From Duganella sp. sic0402 (GTDB lineage Bacteria; Pseudomonadota; Gammaproteobacteria; Burkholderiales; Burkholderiaceae_D): a stretch of DNA of 64,000 nt. Both the position numbers and the translations under genes were made by a program. Shown piece after piece: positions 6,877 through 13,918 of this stretch; within the stretch, counting starts at the first letter, position 1, and each line of letters begins with the position of its first letter. Where the stretch lies: assembly GCF_019219065.1 (NCBI RefSeq), contig NZ_JAHUWK010000001.1, positions 434,001 to 498,000 of the forward strand. The letters run 5' to 3'. The notes beneath the pieces are model-generated. The model had not been told where the DNA came from and searched no databases. It worked only from the letters and a program-made list of their open reading frames with translations.

Positions 6877-7083
6877 CTAATTCTTAAAGCGCTCGACTGT
6901 CTTAAAAGCTGCAATCGTTTTGGAGCGCGCTGTGTTTACGCGTGTGAAAAGGTCGGGCGCAAGAAGTGAGTACTTTTCGATTTTGGCGCATTGAGCTAAC
7001 TCGTGGGCCATCTCGTGTTCTTCGGCCGCCGCAATTGCGTAGGCGCGAAAGGCGTCGATTCCTTCTTGGCTATAGGTATGCAT
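6877..7083 (-). CDS. Hypothetical small helical protein
   Basis: A 68-residue protein. The start at 7083 (MHTYSQEGIDAFRAYAIAA) was chosen because GAGG lies just upstream; a longer frame begins at 7116 without such a site. The product is almost wholly helical, with many Ala, Glu and Arg. No family recognised. It reads in the same direction as the 6802-6312 pair, 74 bases upstream of it, and may share its transcript. Confidence 0.5.
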   Translation of the reverse strand: MHTYSQEGIDAFRAYAIAAAEEHEMAHELAQCAKIEKYSLLAPDLFTRVNTARSKTIAAFKTVERFKN

Positions 7084-7319
7084 ATTTGCCTCATGGTTTT
7101 GCACATCGCTTGGCATAAACCAAAGTGGCTACCGCATCAGAATCGGTGTACCTACAGCATATGGAGGCGATTAATATGTTTGCAAGAGATGTTACATTAC
7201 TTGATTTAAGTCAGGCAACATTGGCTTCACTCGCGCGCTGCATTTGCGCGTCACGGCTAGCATGACCGCACCGATCCCGAATGAAACACGCAGGCACGGC
7301 ACGCTGGAATCTCGCCGCG

Positions 7320-7667
7320 TTAAGGGGCGCGTGCGACGTTGATGCTTGTGATCGATATCGCCACCGGATCGCTGGCCGGGAAGCTGTCGGCAAGTGCCTC
7401 ATCCAACAGGGCTTCGGTTTGTGTTCCTAAGGCTCCTGCCCGGGACAGGCAGACAGTGGCATGCGCTGCGGCGTGTTTTTGGCGGAGATGAGAATAGATG
7501 TTTTGGTGTGCCGCAGTTTGCCTATCATTGAATGTTTTTTGATAAAGAAGAACGAATTTCGATTCGCGAGACGTCAGCCCCACAAGGCTTTCGTGTCCAT
7601 TGGCATCATGCCAAAGTGAACCATCAGTACTAAGTTGAGCACGTTCCGCAATATTGAGGTTGAGCAT
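7320..7667 (-). CDS. Island small protein, family B copy 2
   Basis: A 115-residue protein beginning MLNLNIAERAQLSTDGSL, with GGAGAT just before the ATG at 7667. The segment GSLWHDANGHESLVGLTSRE then KFVLLYQ aligns with the family B core at 4733-5014. The C terminus DEALADSFPASDPVAIS matches a short motif (DEALxxSFPASDPxA) found at the end of many small proteobacterial proteins. No signal peptide. It lies next to the tRNA-Leu-like remnant and is transcribed away from it, as copy 1 is from the Arg-like remnant. Confidence 0.62.
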   Translation of the reverse strand: MLNLNIAERAQLSTDGSLWHDANGHESLVGLTSRESKFVLLYQKTFNDRQTAAHQNIYSHLRQKHAAAHATVCLSRAGALGTQTEALLDEALADSFPASDPVAISITSINVARAP

Positions 7668-7757
7668 GGCATCTCCGATCGACTGTGAAGCCGAACCTGC
7701 CGGCCCCATATTAGGTAAGCCTCCAATCCTATGCGCATACAAGTGGACGTGGCGCGC

Positions 7758-7834
7758 AGTTAGAAGGTGGCGAACGGCGCTTGCTTCAGTTCCTAAGGTG
7801 TTGGTCCGGGGTGCAAATCCTCGTCGGGGCACCA
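7758..7834 (+). pseudogene. Decayed tRNA, Leu-like
   Basis: The sequence keeps tRNA-Leu landmarks: GGTGGCGAA in the D arm, GCTTCAG around the anticodon, an expanded variable region, and GGTGCAAATCC in the T arm, ending GGGGCACCA. The acceptor 5' strand no longer pairs and bases are missing, so it should not yield a working tRNA. The 5' limit is approximate. The last six bases begin the second copy of the 21-bp repeat. Confidence 0.5.
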
Positions 7835-7849
7835 GTTCTCCCGTTCATC
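7829..7849 (+). repeat. 21-bp direct repeat, copy 2 (tRNA 3' end and flank)
   Basis: Identical over 21 bases to 5185-5205, starting at the last six bases of the Leu-like remnant. Beyond the repeat the flanks of the two copies diverge. Confidence 0.75.
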
Positions 7850-8141
7850 GTTGAAGGGCTTCGACGGCATCGAAGCCGGCGAAGCCGCGCGCAAGGCGCT
7901 GGAAACCGTGAAGAGCCTGTCCGCCGGCGATCTGAAAACTGCTGCCCGGTCTGGCGTTGATGATCGAGTACGAAGAGGTCCTCGCGGCCGTTTTTTTCAA
8001 TTGCTCGCTGCCGCAGGTGGAGCCTCATCTTTTGAATTTACCGTTCAGGCGCGTTAATCAGCGGTTCGTCGCATAGATCACCAAGCGTATGTATTTCTCG
8101 CTATAGTGCGGCTTGCTCCATCTTATTGAAAGATTAACTGC
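7850..8141. other. Gap of about 290 bases without a supported gene
   Basis: An open frame at 7851-8057 begins MKGFDGIEAGEAARKALE, but it has no ribosome site and changes character midway. A second frame reads LPGLALMIEYEEVL at about 7945-7985, which faintly recalls PIN-domain proteins. I read the stretch as gene debris. A weak GAAAGA site before 8142 serves the next gene. Confidence 0.4.
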
Positions 8142-10346
8142 ATGAGAGTCACACCCATTCCATTGGCGGAATCCAAAGGGAACGCAATAGAGCGGAAATT
8201 AGTATTGGCCGTCGCGCTTGCGGTGGCGGGCAGCGGGACGGCCCTGGCCCAGCAGGCCCCCGCCAAGGCGGCGGACAAGGATGCGGACAGTCCGGTCCAG
8301 AAAGTGGAAATCAAGGCGCAAGCCGAGGAATACGATCCGCGCCGTGACGACACGGCCAGCAAGACCGTCATCACCAACGCCGAGATCATGAAGTACGGCG
8401 ATACCAATGTGTTTGATGTGCTCAAGCGCGCGCCAGGAGTAACCGTGATCGGCAATTCAATCCGCATGCGCGGCCTGGGCAACTACACGCAGGTGCTGGT
8501 CAACGGTGAGCGCCCGCCGCCAGGGTTCTCGCTGGACACGCTGCCGCCGGAACAGATCGAACGCATCGAGGTGGTCCGCGCGGCATCCGCCGAATTCTCG
8601 ATGCAGGCCATCGCCGGCACCGTCAACATCGTCCTGAAGCGGGTGGTGGCGAAGACGCAGCGCGATCTGCGCGCGAACCTGTCGCATGCCGACGACCAGC
8701 GCGATGCCATTCTGCTTGGCACGCTCGCCGACCGCAGCGGCAATCTGTCGTGGTTTGTCAACGGCCTGGCTGGCCGCACGCTGCGCGATGCGCCGAGTGG
8801 CGGCAGCGATGATTTCACCAATCCGCAGGGGGCGCTGACCCAGCAGCGCGACTGGTGGCGCCGGAATCGTTCAAATAATGCCTTCCTCGGCCTGCAGCCG
8901 CGCTTGAACTGGAAACTGCCGGATGGCGACCAGCTCAACGCGAACGCCTTCCTGCAAATGGGGCGCTCAAACGGCGACGGCGCAACCCATTACCACGAAA
9001 CCACCGGCCGCTTCGGCAATCCCGATTATGTCGACTTTACCAATCAGAACGTGTCGCGTACCCGCTTCTTCGGCGGTGAGCTGAACTGGATTGCCAAGCT
9101 GGGCGGCGGCAAGCTGGACGCCAAGCTGAATATCACGCAGGGCAAGGTCAGCAACGACAGCACCTCGCTATCGGCCACCACCGATAACTTGATCGTGCTG
9201 GACCGCGATTCGACCAGCCGCAGCGATTACGATACCATCGGCAGCACCGGCAAGTACACGCGCACCCTGTTCGAGGGGCACGCGCTGGCCGCCGGCTGGG
9301 AGATCAACCAGCAAAGCACCGAGGATGAGGTGCTGCGCGTGGAAGGCATAGTCGGGGCCACGCCGCGCATTATCCCGGAGCGCTTCAAGCCGCGGGTGCT
9401 GCGTTATGCCGCGTTTGGCCAGGATGAATGGAACCTCACGAAAGACTGGTCGGTCTATCTGGGCGCGCGCTGGGAAGCGATACGGACCGACAGCGAAGGC
9501 ACCGGCCTGGTGGAGACGCAGTCGAAAAGCCATGTGCTGGGGCCGGTCGCGCAGACGCTCTACAAGTTTCCGGACAAGAGCGGCCGCCAGCTGCGGCTGG
9601 CGCTGACCCGCACCTACAAGGCGCCCAGCACGCAGCAGTTGACGGCGCGCCGCTATGAGGCGGCGGAGAACACCCGTTTCAATCCCGACTCCAGCGGAAA
9701 TCCCAATCTGCGGCCGGAGCTGGCGAACGGGATAGACCTCACCTACGAGCATTTCTTTTCGCCCAGCGCGGTGTTTTCGGTGGGAACCTCGCAGCGCCGC
9801 ATCCGCGACTACATCCGTACGCGCTTGACGCAGGACGATCGAGGCCTGTGGTTGAACCAGCCGCTGAACGATGGCAAGGCCACCGTGCGCACGCTGGACG
9901 TCGAGCTGAAGTTTCCACTAAAGGTATTGCTGAAGGACGGTCCTAATGTGGATTTGCGCGCCAGCGTTAATAAGAACTGGTCGCGGGTCGAGACGGTACC
10001 TGGCCCGGACAACCGGCTGGACCAGCAGGTGCCGCTGTCAGCCAACCTCGGCGCCGACTACCGCGCCGACAAGCAGACCTTCGGCGCCAGCTTCGTCTAC
10101 CGTCAGGGCAGTCCGGTGCGGACTTCCGCTGAACAGACGGTTCGCCTGTTCCAGCGGCGCGACCTGGATGTGTACTGGCTGTACAAGTTCAATCCCGGCC
10201 AACAGCTGCGGCTGTCCGCCAACAACCTGCTGGGCGAGAACAACTACGGCTACTCGCGCTACGAGGACGTGAACGGTGTCAGCCGCCAGGCCAGCCTTAC
10301 GCCGGGCTCGGTGAAACTGGGGGCAAATCTTGAACTGAAGTTCTAA
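8142..10346 (+). CDS. TonB-dependent outer-membrane receptor
   Basis: A 734-residue receptor with a signal peptide at about residues 18-36 (RKLVLAVALAVAGSGTALA). The plug domain follows, with VFDVLKRAPGV near residue 90, IRMRGLGNYTQVLVNGERP and IERIEVVRAASAEF. A large beta barrel then closes with the terminal strand SVKLGANLELKF, ending in Phe. Such receptors import scarce ligands using TonB energy; the ligand is not evident here. Its GC-rich codon use matches the chromosome rather than the island genes to its left, although it lies between the Leu-like and Val-like tRNA remnants. No Fur box was seen upstream. Confidence 0.9.
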   Translation: MRVTPIPLAESKGNAIERKLVLAVALAVAGSGTALAQQAPAKAADKDADSPVQKVEIKAQAEEYDPRRDDTASKTVITNAEIMKYGDTNVFDVLKRAPGVTVIGNSIRMRGLGNYTQVLVNGERPPPGFSLDTLPPEQIERIEVVRAASAEFSMQAIAGTVNIVLKRVVAKTQRDLRANLSHADDQRDAILLGTLADRSGNLSWFVNGLAGRTLRDAPSGGSDDFTNPQGALTQQRDWWRRNRSNNAFLGLQPRLNWKLPDGDQLNANAFLQMGRSNGDGATHYHETTGRFGNPDYVDFTNQNVSRTRFFGGELNWIAKLGGGKLDAKLNITQGKVSNDSTSLSATTDNLIVLDRDSTSRSDYDTIGSTGKYTRTLFEGHALAAGWEINQQSTEDEVLRVEGIVGATPRIIPERFKPRVLRYAAFGQDEWNLTKDWSVYLGARWEAIRTDSEGTGLVETQSKSHVLGPVAQTLYKFPDKSGRQLRLALTRTYKAPSTQQLTARRYEAAENTRFNPDSSGNPNLRPELANGIDLTYEHFFSPSAVFSVGTSQRRIRDYIRTRLTQDDRGLWLNQPLNDGKATVRTLDVELKFPLKVLLKDGPNVDLRASVNKNWSRVETVPGPDNRLDQQVPLSANLGADYRADKQTFGASFVYRQGSPVRTSAEQTVRLFQRRDLDVYWLYKFNPGQQLRLSANNLLGENNYGYSRYEDVNGVSRQASLTPGSVKLGANLELKF

Positions 10347-10461
10347 CGGCTCCGCCGTGGATGATTATCGGATATTTCCTGAGCGCATTCTACTTTTCAT
10401 GTGCGCAACAAAGTCGGGCATTGCACGATGAAAGTTCAGGACTAATCTGATACAATTTTGC

Positions 10462-10531
10462 GTACCGTGGAATACGGTAGCAATGGCTTCACACTGCAGG
10501 GACGCAAGTTCAATACTTGCAACGCCCACCA
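10462..10531 (+). pseudogene. Decayed tRNA-Val(CAC) copy
   Basis: It shares blocks with the intact tRNA-Val at 1604-1678: TTCACACTGCAGGG around the anticodon, CGCAAGTTC and ACTTGCA in the T arm, and CCCACCA at the end, followed in both by GAATTC. The D arm and acceptor 5' strand are scrambled, so no working tRNA is expected. A TACAAT element at 10451 recalls the tRNA promoter. It marks the right edge of the accessory segment. Confidence 0.65.
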
Positions 10532-10539
10532 GAATTCAG

Positions 10540-10574
10540 AAAAAAGCCGATCTAGCGATAGATCGGCTTTTTTT
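10540..10574 (+). terminator. Rho-independent terminator after the Val-like remnant
   Basis: A stem AAGCCGATCTA/TAGATCGGCTT with a GCGA loop and a T run. The stem is nearly the same sequence as the terminator at 1708-1742. Confidence 0.85.
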
Positions 10575-10615
10575 CTGGGTTGGATTTCTATTCAAGTATC
10601 AGAACAAGGAAAATA

Positions 10616-10882
10616 ATGAGTCTGCCACAATATATTACGATCAACGGAACGGCGTACGCCTCGGAAAACCTGAATGATGCCGCGAAAACGCAGGCGATGA
10701 ACGTGCAGGCGGTCGATGCTGAACTGGCGCGTCTGCAACAGCAGATCGCTATCGCCCAGACTGCGCGCAATGCCTATGTGTCGGCGCTGATCGAATCCGT
10801 GAAAGGCAAAGGCCAGGAAGCTGCCGCGGAAAAACCCAAGAAACCACGCGCACCGCGCAAGCCTAAAGCGCCAGCCGCTTAA
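10616..10882 (+). CDS. Small protein, DUF6447/phasin-like
   Basis: An 88-residue protein starting MSLPQYITINGTAYASENL, with AAGGA ahead of the ATG at 10616. The layout is a short beta start (ITINGTAY), a helix AKTQAMNVQAVDAELARLQ then IAIAQTARNAYVSAL, and a basic Pro-Lys tail (KPKKPRAPRKPKAPAA). The pattern resembles DUF6447 proteins from memory. The tail suggests contact with nucleic acid or another polyanion, but that is inference. Its stop overlaps that of the convergent DUF2459 gene by 4 bases. Confidence 0.7.
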   Translation: MSLPQYITINGTAYASENLNDAAKTQAMNVQAVDAELARLQQQIAIAQTARNAYVSALIESVKGKGQEAAAEKPKKPRAPRKPKAPAA

Positions 10883-11556
10883 TTCCCTGATACGCCGCCG
10901 GCTCGCTGGCCGGTGGCGGTTTCATTTTGTAATGCCGCGATGCGCGCCGCCTGCTCGAACACGCTACGCGCCGTCAAATTAAAGCCTGAAATCGGCACTT
11001 CGGCCGCGCGCAATGCGCCAGCCAGCCATGAATTGCAGTTGTTGAACAGGCTGTAATTGCCGGTCGCCTGGTAGAAACGCTCGGGACTGTTGCTCTGCTT
11101 GCCCAGGTAGATGGGCTTGCCATCGGGATTGGCCGCGATGCTGCGGTCGATATATTCCACCAGTTGTTGATAGCCGCGCTCGGTGACCGCCAGCGCAACG
11201 GTGTCGCTCGCCTGCGCGCCCAGGGGCGGATTGGTTTCCCGGCCGCCGACCTGCAGCGCCGGGTAGTCGGACGCCACCAGCGCCTTGACCGCTTTCGACC
11301 ACGGCGGATGCTCGGTCACAAAATATTCGCCATCGCCCCAGCCCACCATCATGTAGCGCTGGTCGTGAAAATCCGCCGCCAGCTTCGGGCTGCGCGCCAG
11401 CATGGACTTGCCGTCAAACAGCAGGGCGGTGTGCCAGCCAAATTGCACCACGTAGACGGTGTGCGGCGTCGGCCCTTTGCTCAGGTCGGCGCGGCTGGGT
11501 ACACTGGCGCAGCCAGCTTGCAACAGGACGGCAATCAGAAGAAACAGTGATTTCAT
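10879..11556 (-). CDS. DUF2459 (TIGR02117) family lipoprotein
   Basis: The start at 11556 gives 225 residues and a lipoprotein signal MKSLFLLIAVLLQAGC with the lipobox Cys at 16. The body shows family marks: HTVYVVQFGWHTALLFDG, MMVGWGDGEYFVTEHPPW, and NCNSWLAGALRAAEVPISG with the conserved NNCN. The His-Gly-Asp and Asn-Cys positions recall papain-like folds, but no activity has been established to my knowledge. No clear ribosome site is visible; the frame stays open upstream, and the signal peptide decides the start. Confidence 0.85.
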   Translation of the reverse strand: MKSLFLLIAVLLQAGCASVPSRADLSKGPTPHTVYVVQFGWHTALLFDGKSMLARSPKLAADFHDQRYMMVGWGDGEYFVTEHPPWSKAVKALVASDYPALQVGGRETNPPLGAQASDTVALAVTERGYQQLVEYIDRSIAANPDGKPIYLGKQSNSPERFYQATGNYSLFNNCNSWLAGALRAAEVPISGFNLTARSVFEQAARIAALQNETATGQRAGGVSGN

Positions 11557-11623
11557 TAAAGAGGAGGGCAGGCGCGCTAAGGGGTGCAATTCTACAATAC
11601 CGCGCCTGCGCTCCCTCAGCCTC

Positions 11624-11890
11624 TTAGAAATCGAAGATATCGCTGAGGAAGCTCTCCCGCTTTTTCTTGTGCTGCGGATAGTGGCCATGGCCCGCCTGCT
11701 GCTGATAGCGCGGATCAGGCGCACGCTGCTGTTGCGGCGGCGGGGCCACATTGCCGACCGAGCGTTCGACGATCTTGTCGAGTTCGCCCCGGTCCAGCCA
11801 CACGCCGCGGCAGCTCGGGCAGTAGTCGATTTCGATACCCTGGCGCTCACTCATCACCAGGCTGACGTTCTTACATACTGGGCAATCCAT
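11624..11890 (-). CDS. zf-TFIIB domain protein
   Basis: An 88-residue protein with the TFIIB-type zinc ribbon at its N terminus: CPVCKN (Cys 3 and 6) and YCPSCRGVWLDRGELDKI (second Cys pair). A linker rich in Gln, Pro and His follows, then an acidic-aromatic end (SFLSDIFDF). These small proteins occur widely in bacteria, and their role is not settled. The start directly follows the stop of the TerC gene with no gap, so the two are one operon. Confidence 0.9.
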   Translation of the reverse strand: MDCPVCKNVSLVMSERQGIEIDYCPSCRGVWLDRGELDKIVERSVGNVAPPPQQQRAPDPRYQQQAGHGHYPQHKKKRESFLSDIFDF

Positions 11891-12850
11891 TTATTTCTCC
11901 TTACGGGTCGAATACAGGCTGGCGATGACGCTGCCAGCGATCAGGGTGGCCACCACGGTCAGCGAGATATGCACCGGAATGTGCAGCCATGGCAACAGCA
12001 GCATCTTCGCGCCGATGAAGCACAGCACCAGTGCCAGGCCGTACTTGAGCAGGTGGAAGCGGTCGGCAACATCAGCCAGCAGGAAGTACAGCGCACGCAG
12101 GCCAAGAATCGCAAACAGGTTCGACGTGAAGACAATGAACGGATCATTGGTGATCGCGAAGATCGCCGGGATCGAATCCACTGCAAACACCACGTCGGTG
12201 GCCTCGATCAGGATCAGCACCAGCAGCAGCGGCGTGACGTAACGCTTGCCATCCTTCCAGACGATGAATTTCTCGCCATGGTCGCCTTCGGCCACCGGCA
12301 GCGTGCGGCGCGCCAGCTTCAGCACCGGGTTGTTCTTCACGTCCGGCTCCTCGTCCACGGCCTTCAGCATGCGCACACCGGTGTACAGCAGGAACGCGCC
12401 GAACAGGTACAGCACCCAGCTGAACTCGCTCACCACCCAGGCGCCGGCCCAGATCATGATGGCGCGCATCACGATCGCGCCCAGCACGCCGTAGATCAGC
12501 ACCCGGCGCTGGTACTCGGGCTTCACCTGGAAGGCCGAGAAAATTAGCAGGAAGATGAAGACGTTATCGACCGACAGGGCTTTCTCGATCAGGTAGCCGG
12601 ACAGGAATTCCAGCGATTTCTGTTCGGCGATTTCGGGCCCGAGCGTGCCTTTGAGGTGCCACCACAGGCCCAGGTTGAACAGCAGCGCCAATGAGAACCA
12701 GCCCAGCGACCACAGGCCTGCCTCCTTGATCGATACCTTGTGCGCCTTGTTGCCGCCGAAAACCCATAGGTCCAGGGCTAGCATCACCAGCACAAAGGCG
12801 ATAAAGCCAGCCCACATCGGGCCGCTTGCCATGCTTTCTATTCCGTTCAT
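11891..12850 (-). CDS. TerC/Alx family membrane protein
   Basis: A 319-residue polytopic inner-membrane protein with about nine hydrophobic segments. Family motifs are clear: FLSGYLIEKALSVDNVFIF near residue 85, and LLLVLILIEATDVVFAVDS then IPAIFAITNDPFIVFTSN near 205-245, with acidic residues inside the membrane. Relatives (E. coli Alx, TerC) take part in manganese homeostasis or pH and tellurite response. A metal exporter role is likely from the family. It is divergent from nhaR. Confidence 0.93.
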   Translation of the reverse strand: MNGIESMASGPMWAGFIAFVLVMLALDLWVFGGNKAHKVSIKEAGLWSLGWFSLALLFNLGLWWHLKGTLGPEIAEQKSLEFLSGYLIEKALSVDNVFIFLLIFSAFQVKPEYQRRVLIYGVLGAIVMRAIMIWAGAWVVSEFSWVLYLFGAFLLYTGVRMLKAVDEEPDVKNNPVLKLARRTLPVAEGDHGEKFIVWKDGKRYVTPLLLVLILIEATDVVFAVDSIPAIFAITNDPFIVFTSNLFAILGLRALYFLLADVADRFHLLKYGLALVLCFIGAKMLLLPWLHIPVHISLTVVATLIAGSVIASLYSTRKEK

Positions 12851-12961
12851 ATTGCTCTCCGGGCTTATTGAATAATGGGGCTATGATAGATAGCTGGAAT
12901 TCATCGCACAATTCGAATATATTTGCATAAATCATCCAAAAAATCGATGCATCTGCTTTCC

Positions 12962-13861
12962 ATGTCCAATCTCAACTACAAACATCTGCGGTACTTCTGG
13001 ATGGTGGCGCGCAGCGGCAGCATCGCCAAGGCCGCTGAACAGCTCCATCTGACGCCACAATCGATCTCCGGTCAACTGACGGAATTTGCCGAGACGCTGG
13101 GGGTGGAATTATTCCGCCGCGTTGGCCGCCGGCTGGAGCTGACCGACACCGGCAACCGCATCCTGCGCCACGCCGAGGATATTTTCAGTGCCGGCGACGC
13201 GCTGCTGGACGTGGTGCGCGACCAGGCCGCAACCCAGGTCAGCGTGTTTCGCGTTGGCGTGTCGGATTCGGTGTCGAAGGCGGTCGCCTGCGAGCTGGTG
13301 GCGCCGGCGTTGACGCTGGATGATCCGACCCGGCTGGTGTGCCGCGAAGGCCGGCTGGCGGCGCTGCTGGCGGACATGGCGGTGCACCGTCTCGACCTGA
13401 TCATCACCGATCGGGCCATGCCCAGCCACCTGAGCGTGCGCGCCTACAGCCACTTGCTGGGCGAGAGCGAGCTGGGCGTGTTTGCCACTGCCGCGCTGGC
13501 GGATACGCTGAGCGGCCCGTTTCCTGAGTGCCTGAACCACGCGCCGCTGTTGCTGCCGGGAGAAGACGTGGCCGTACACGCCAAGCTGATGCAATGGCTG
13601 CACACCCATGTGCCACGCCTGCGGGTGGTCGGCGAATTCGATGACAGCGCCATGATCAAGGCCTTCGGCCAATCGGGCGCCGGGCTGTTCTTCGCGCCGG
13701 CGGCCATCGCGGACACCATTTGCGCCCAGTACGGCGTGATCATGCTGAGCACCATACCGTCGCTGCGCGAGCAGGTGTATGCGATTACCACCGAGCGGCG
13801 CATCAGCCATCCGGCCACGCAGGCGATCCGCCAGGCGGCGCGCGAGGCCTTGCCGTCTTAA
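12962..13861 (+). CDS. nhaR: LysR-type activator, NhaR-like
   Basis: A 299-residue LysR regulator. The start MSNLNYKHLRYFWMVARSG at 12962 matches the NhaR N terminus; upstream ATGs at 12923 and 12947 would add 13 or 5 unneeded residues. The winged helix spans about residues 5-62 (SGSIAKAAEQLHLTPQSIS, GVELFRRVGRRLELT). The ligand-binding half fits NhaR (LIITDRAMPSHLSVRAYSH). In E. coli NhaR senses sodium and activates nhaA. Here the next gene is a ChaA-type cation/proton antiporter, so that is the likely target. Confidence 0.88.
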   Translation: MSNLNYKHLRYFWMVARSGSIAKAAEQLHLTPQSISGQLTEFAETLGVELFRRVGRRLELTDTGNRILRHAEDIFSAGDALLDVVRDQAATQVSVFRVGVSDSVSKAVACELVAPALTLDDPTRLVCREGRLAALLADMAVHRLDLIITDRAMPSHLSVRAYSHLLGESELGVFATAALADTLSGPFPECLNHAPLLLPGEDVAVHAKLMQWLHTHVPRLRVVGEFDDSAMIKAFGQSGAGLFFAPAAIADTICAQYGVIMLSTIPSLREQVYAITTERRISHPATQAIRQAAREALPS

Positions 13862-13877
13862 GTCTTTTTAAGACTTA
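13859..13877 (+). promoter_or_regulatory. Palindrome between nhaR and chaA
   Basis: TAAGTCTT-TTT-AAGACTTA is a perfect 8-bp inverted repeat that starts at the nhaR stop codon and lies 42 bases before chaA. LysR proteins bind interrupted palindromes, so it is a candidate NhaR operator; a weak intrinsic hairpin is the alternative. Confidence 0.45.
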
Positions 13878-13918
13878 TCTATGTTATTGTCCGGCCTGTT
13901 ACCAGAGAGAGATAGCCC

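Noticed and set aside
7895-8098. Possible PIN-domain toxin remnant (LPGLALMIEYEEVL)
   Set aside because: Only about ten residues resemble the family, with no acidic active-site residues and no antitoxin. Too little to annotate.
11459-12547. A 362-codon plus-strand frame opposite the TerC and zf-TFIIB genes
   Set aside because: Both minus-strand genes are clear family members; this frame is full of Gln, His and Arg and has no motif.
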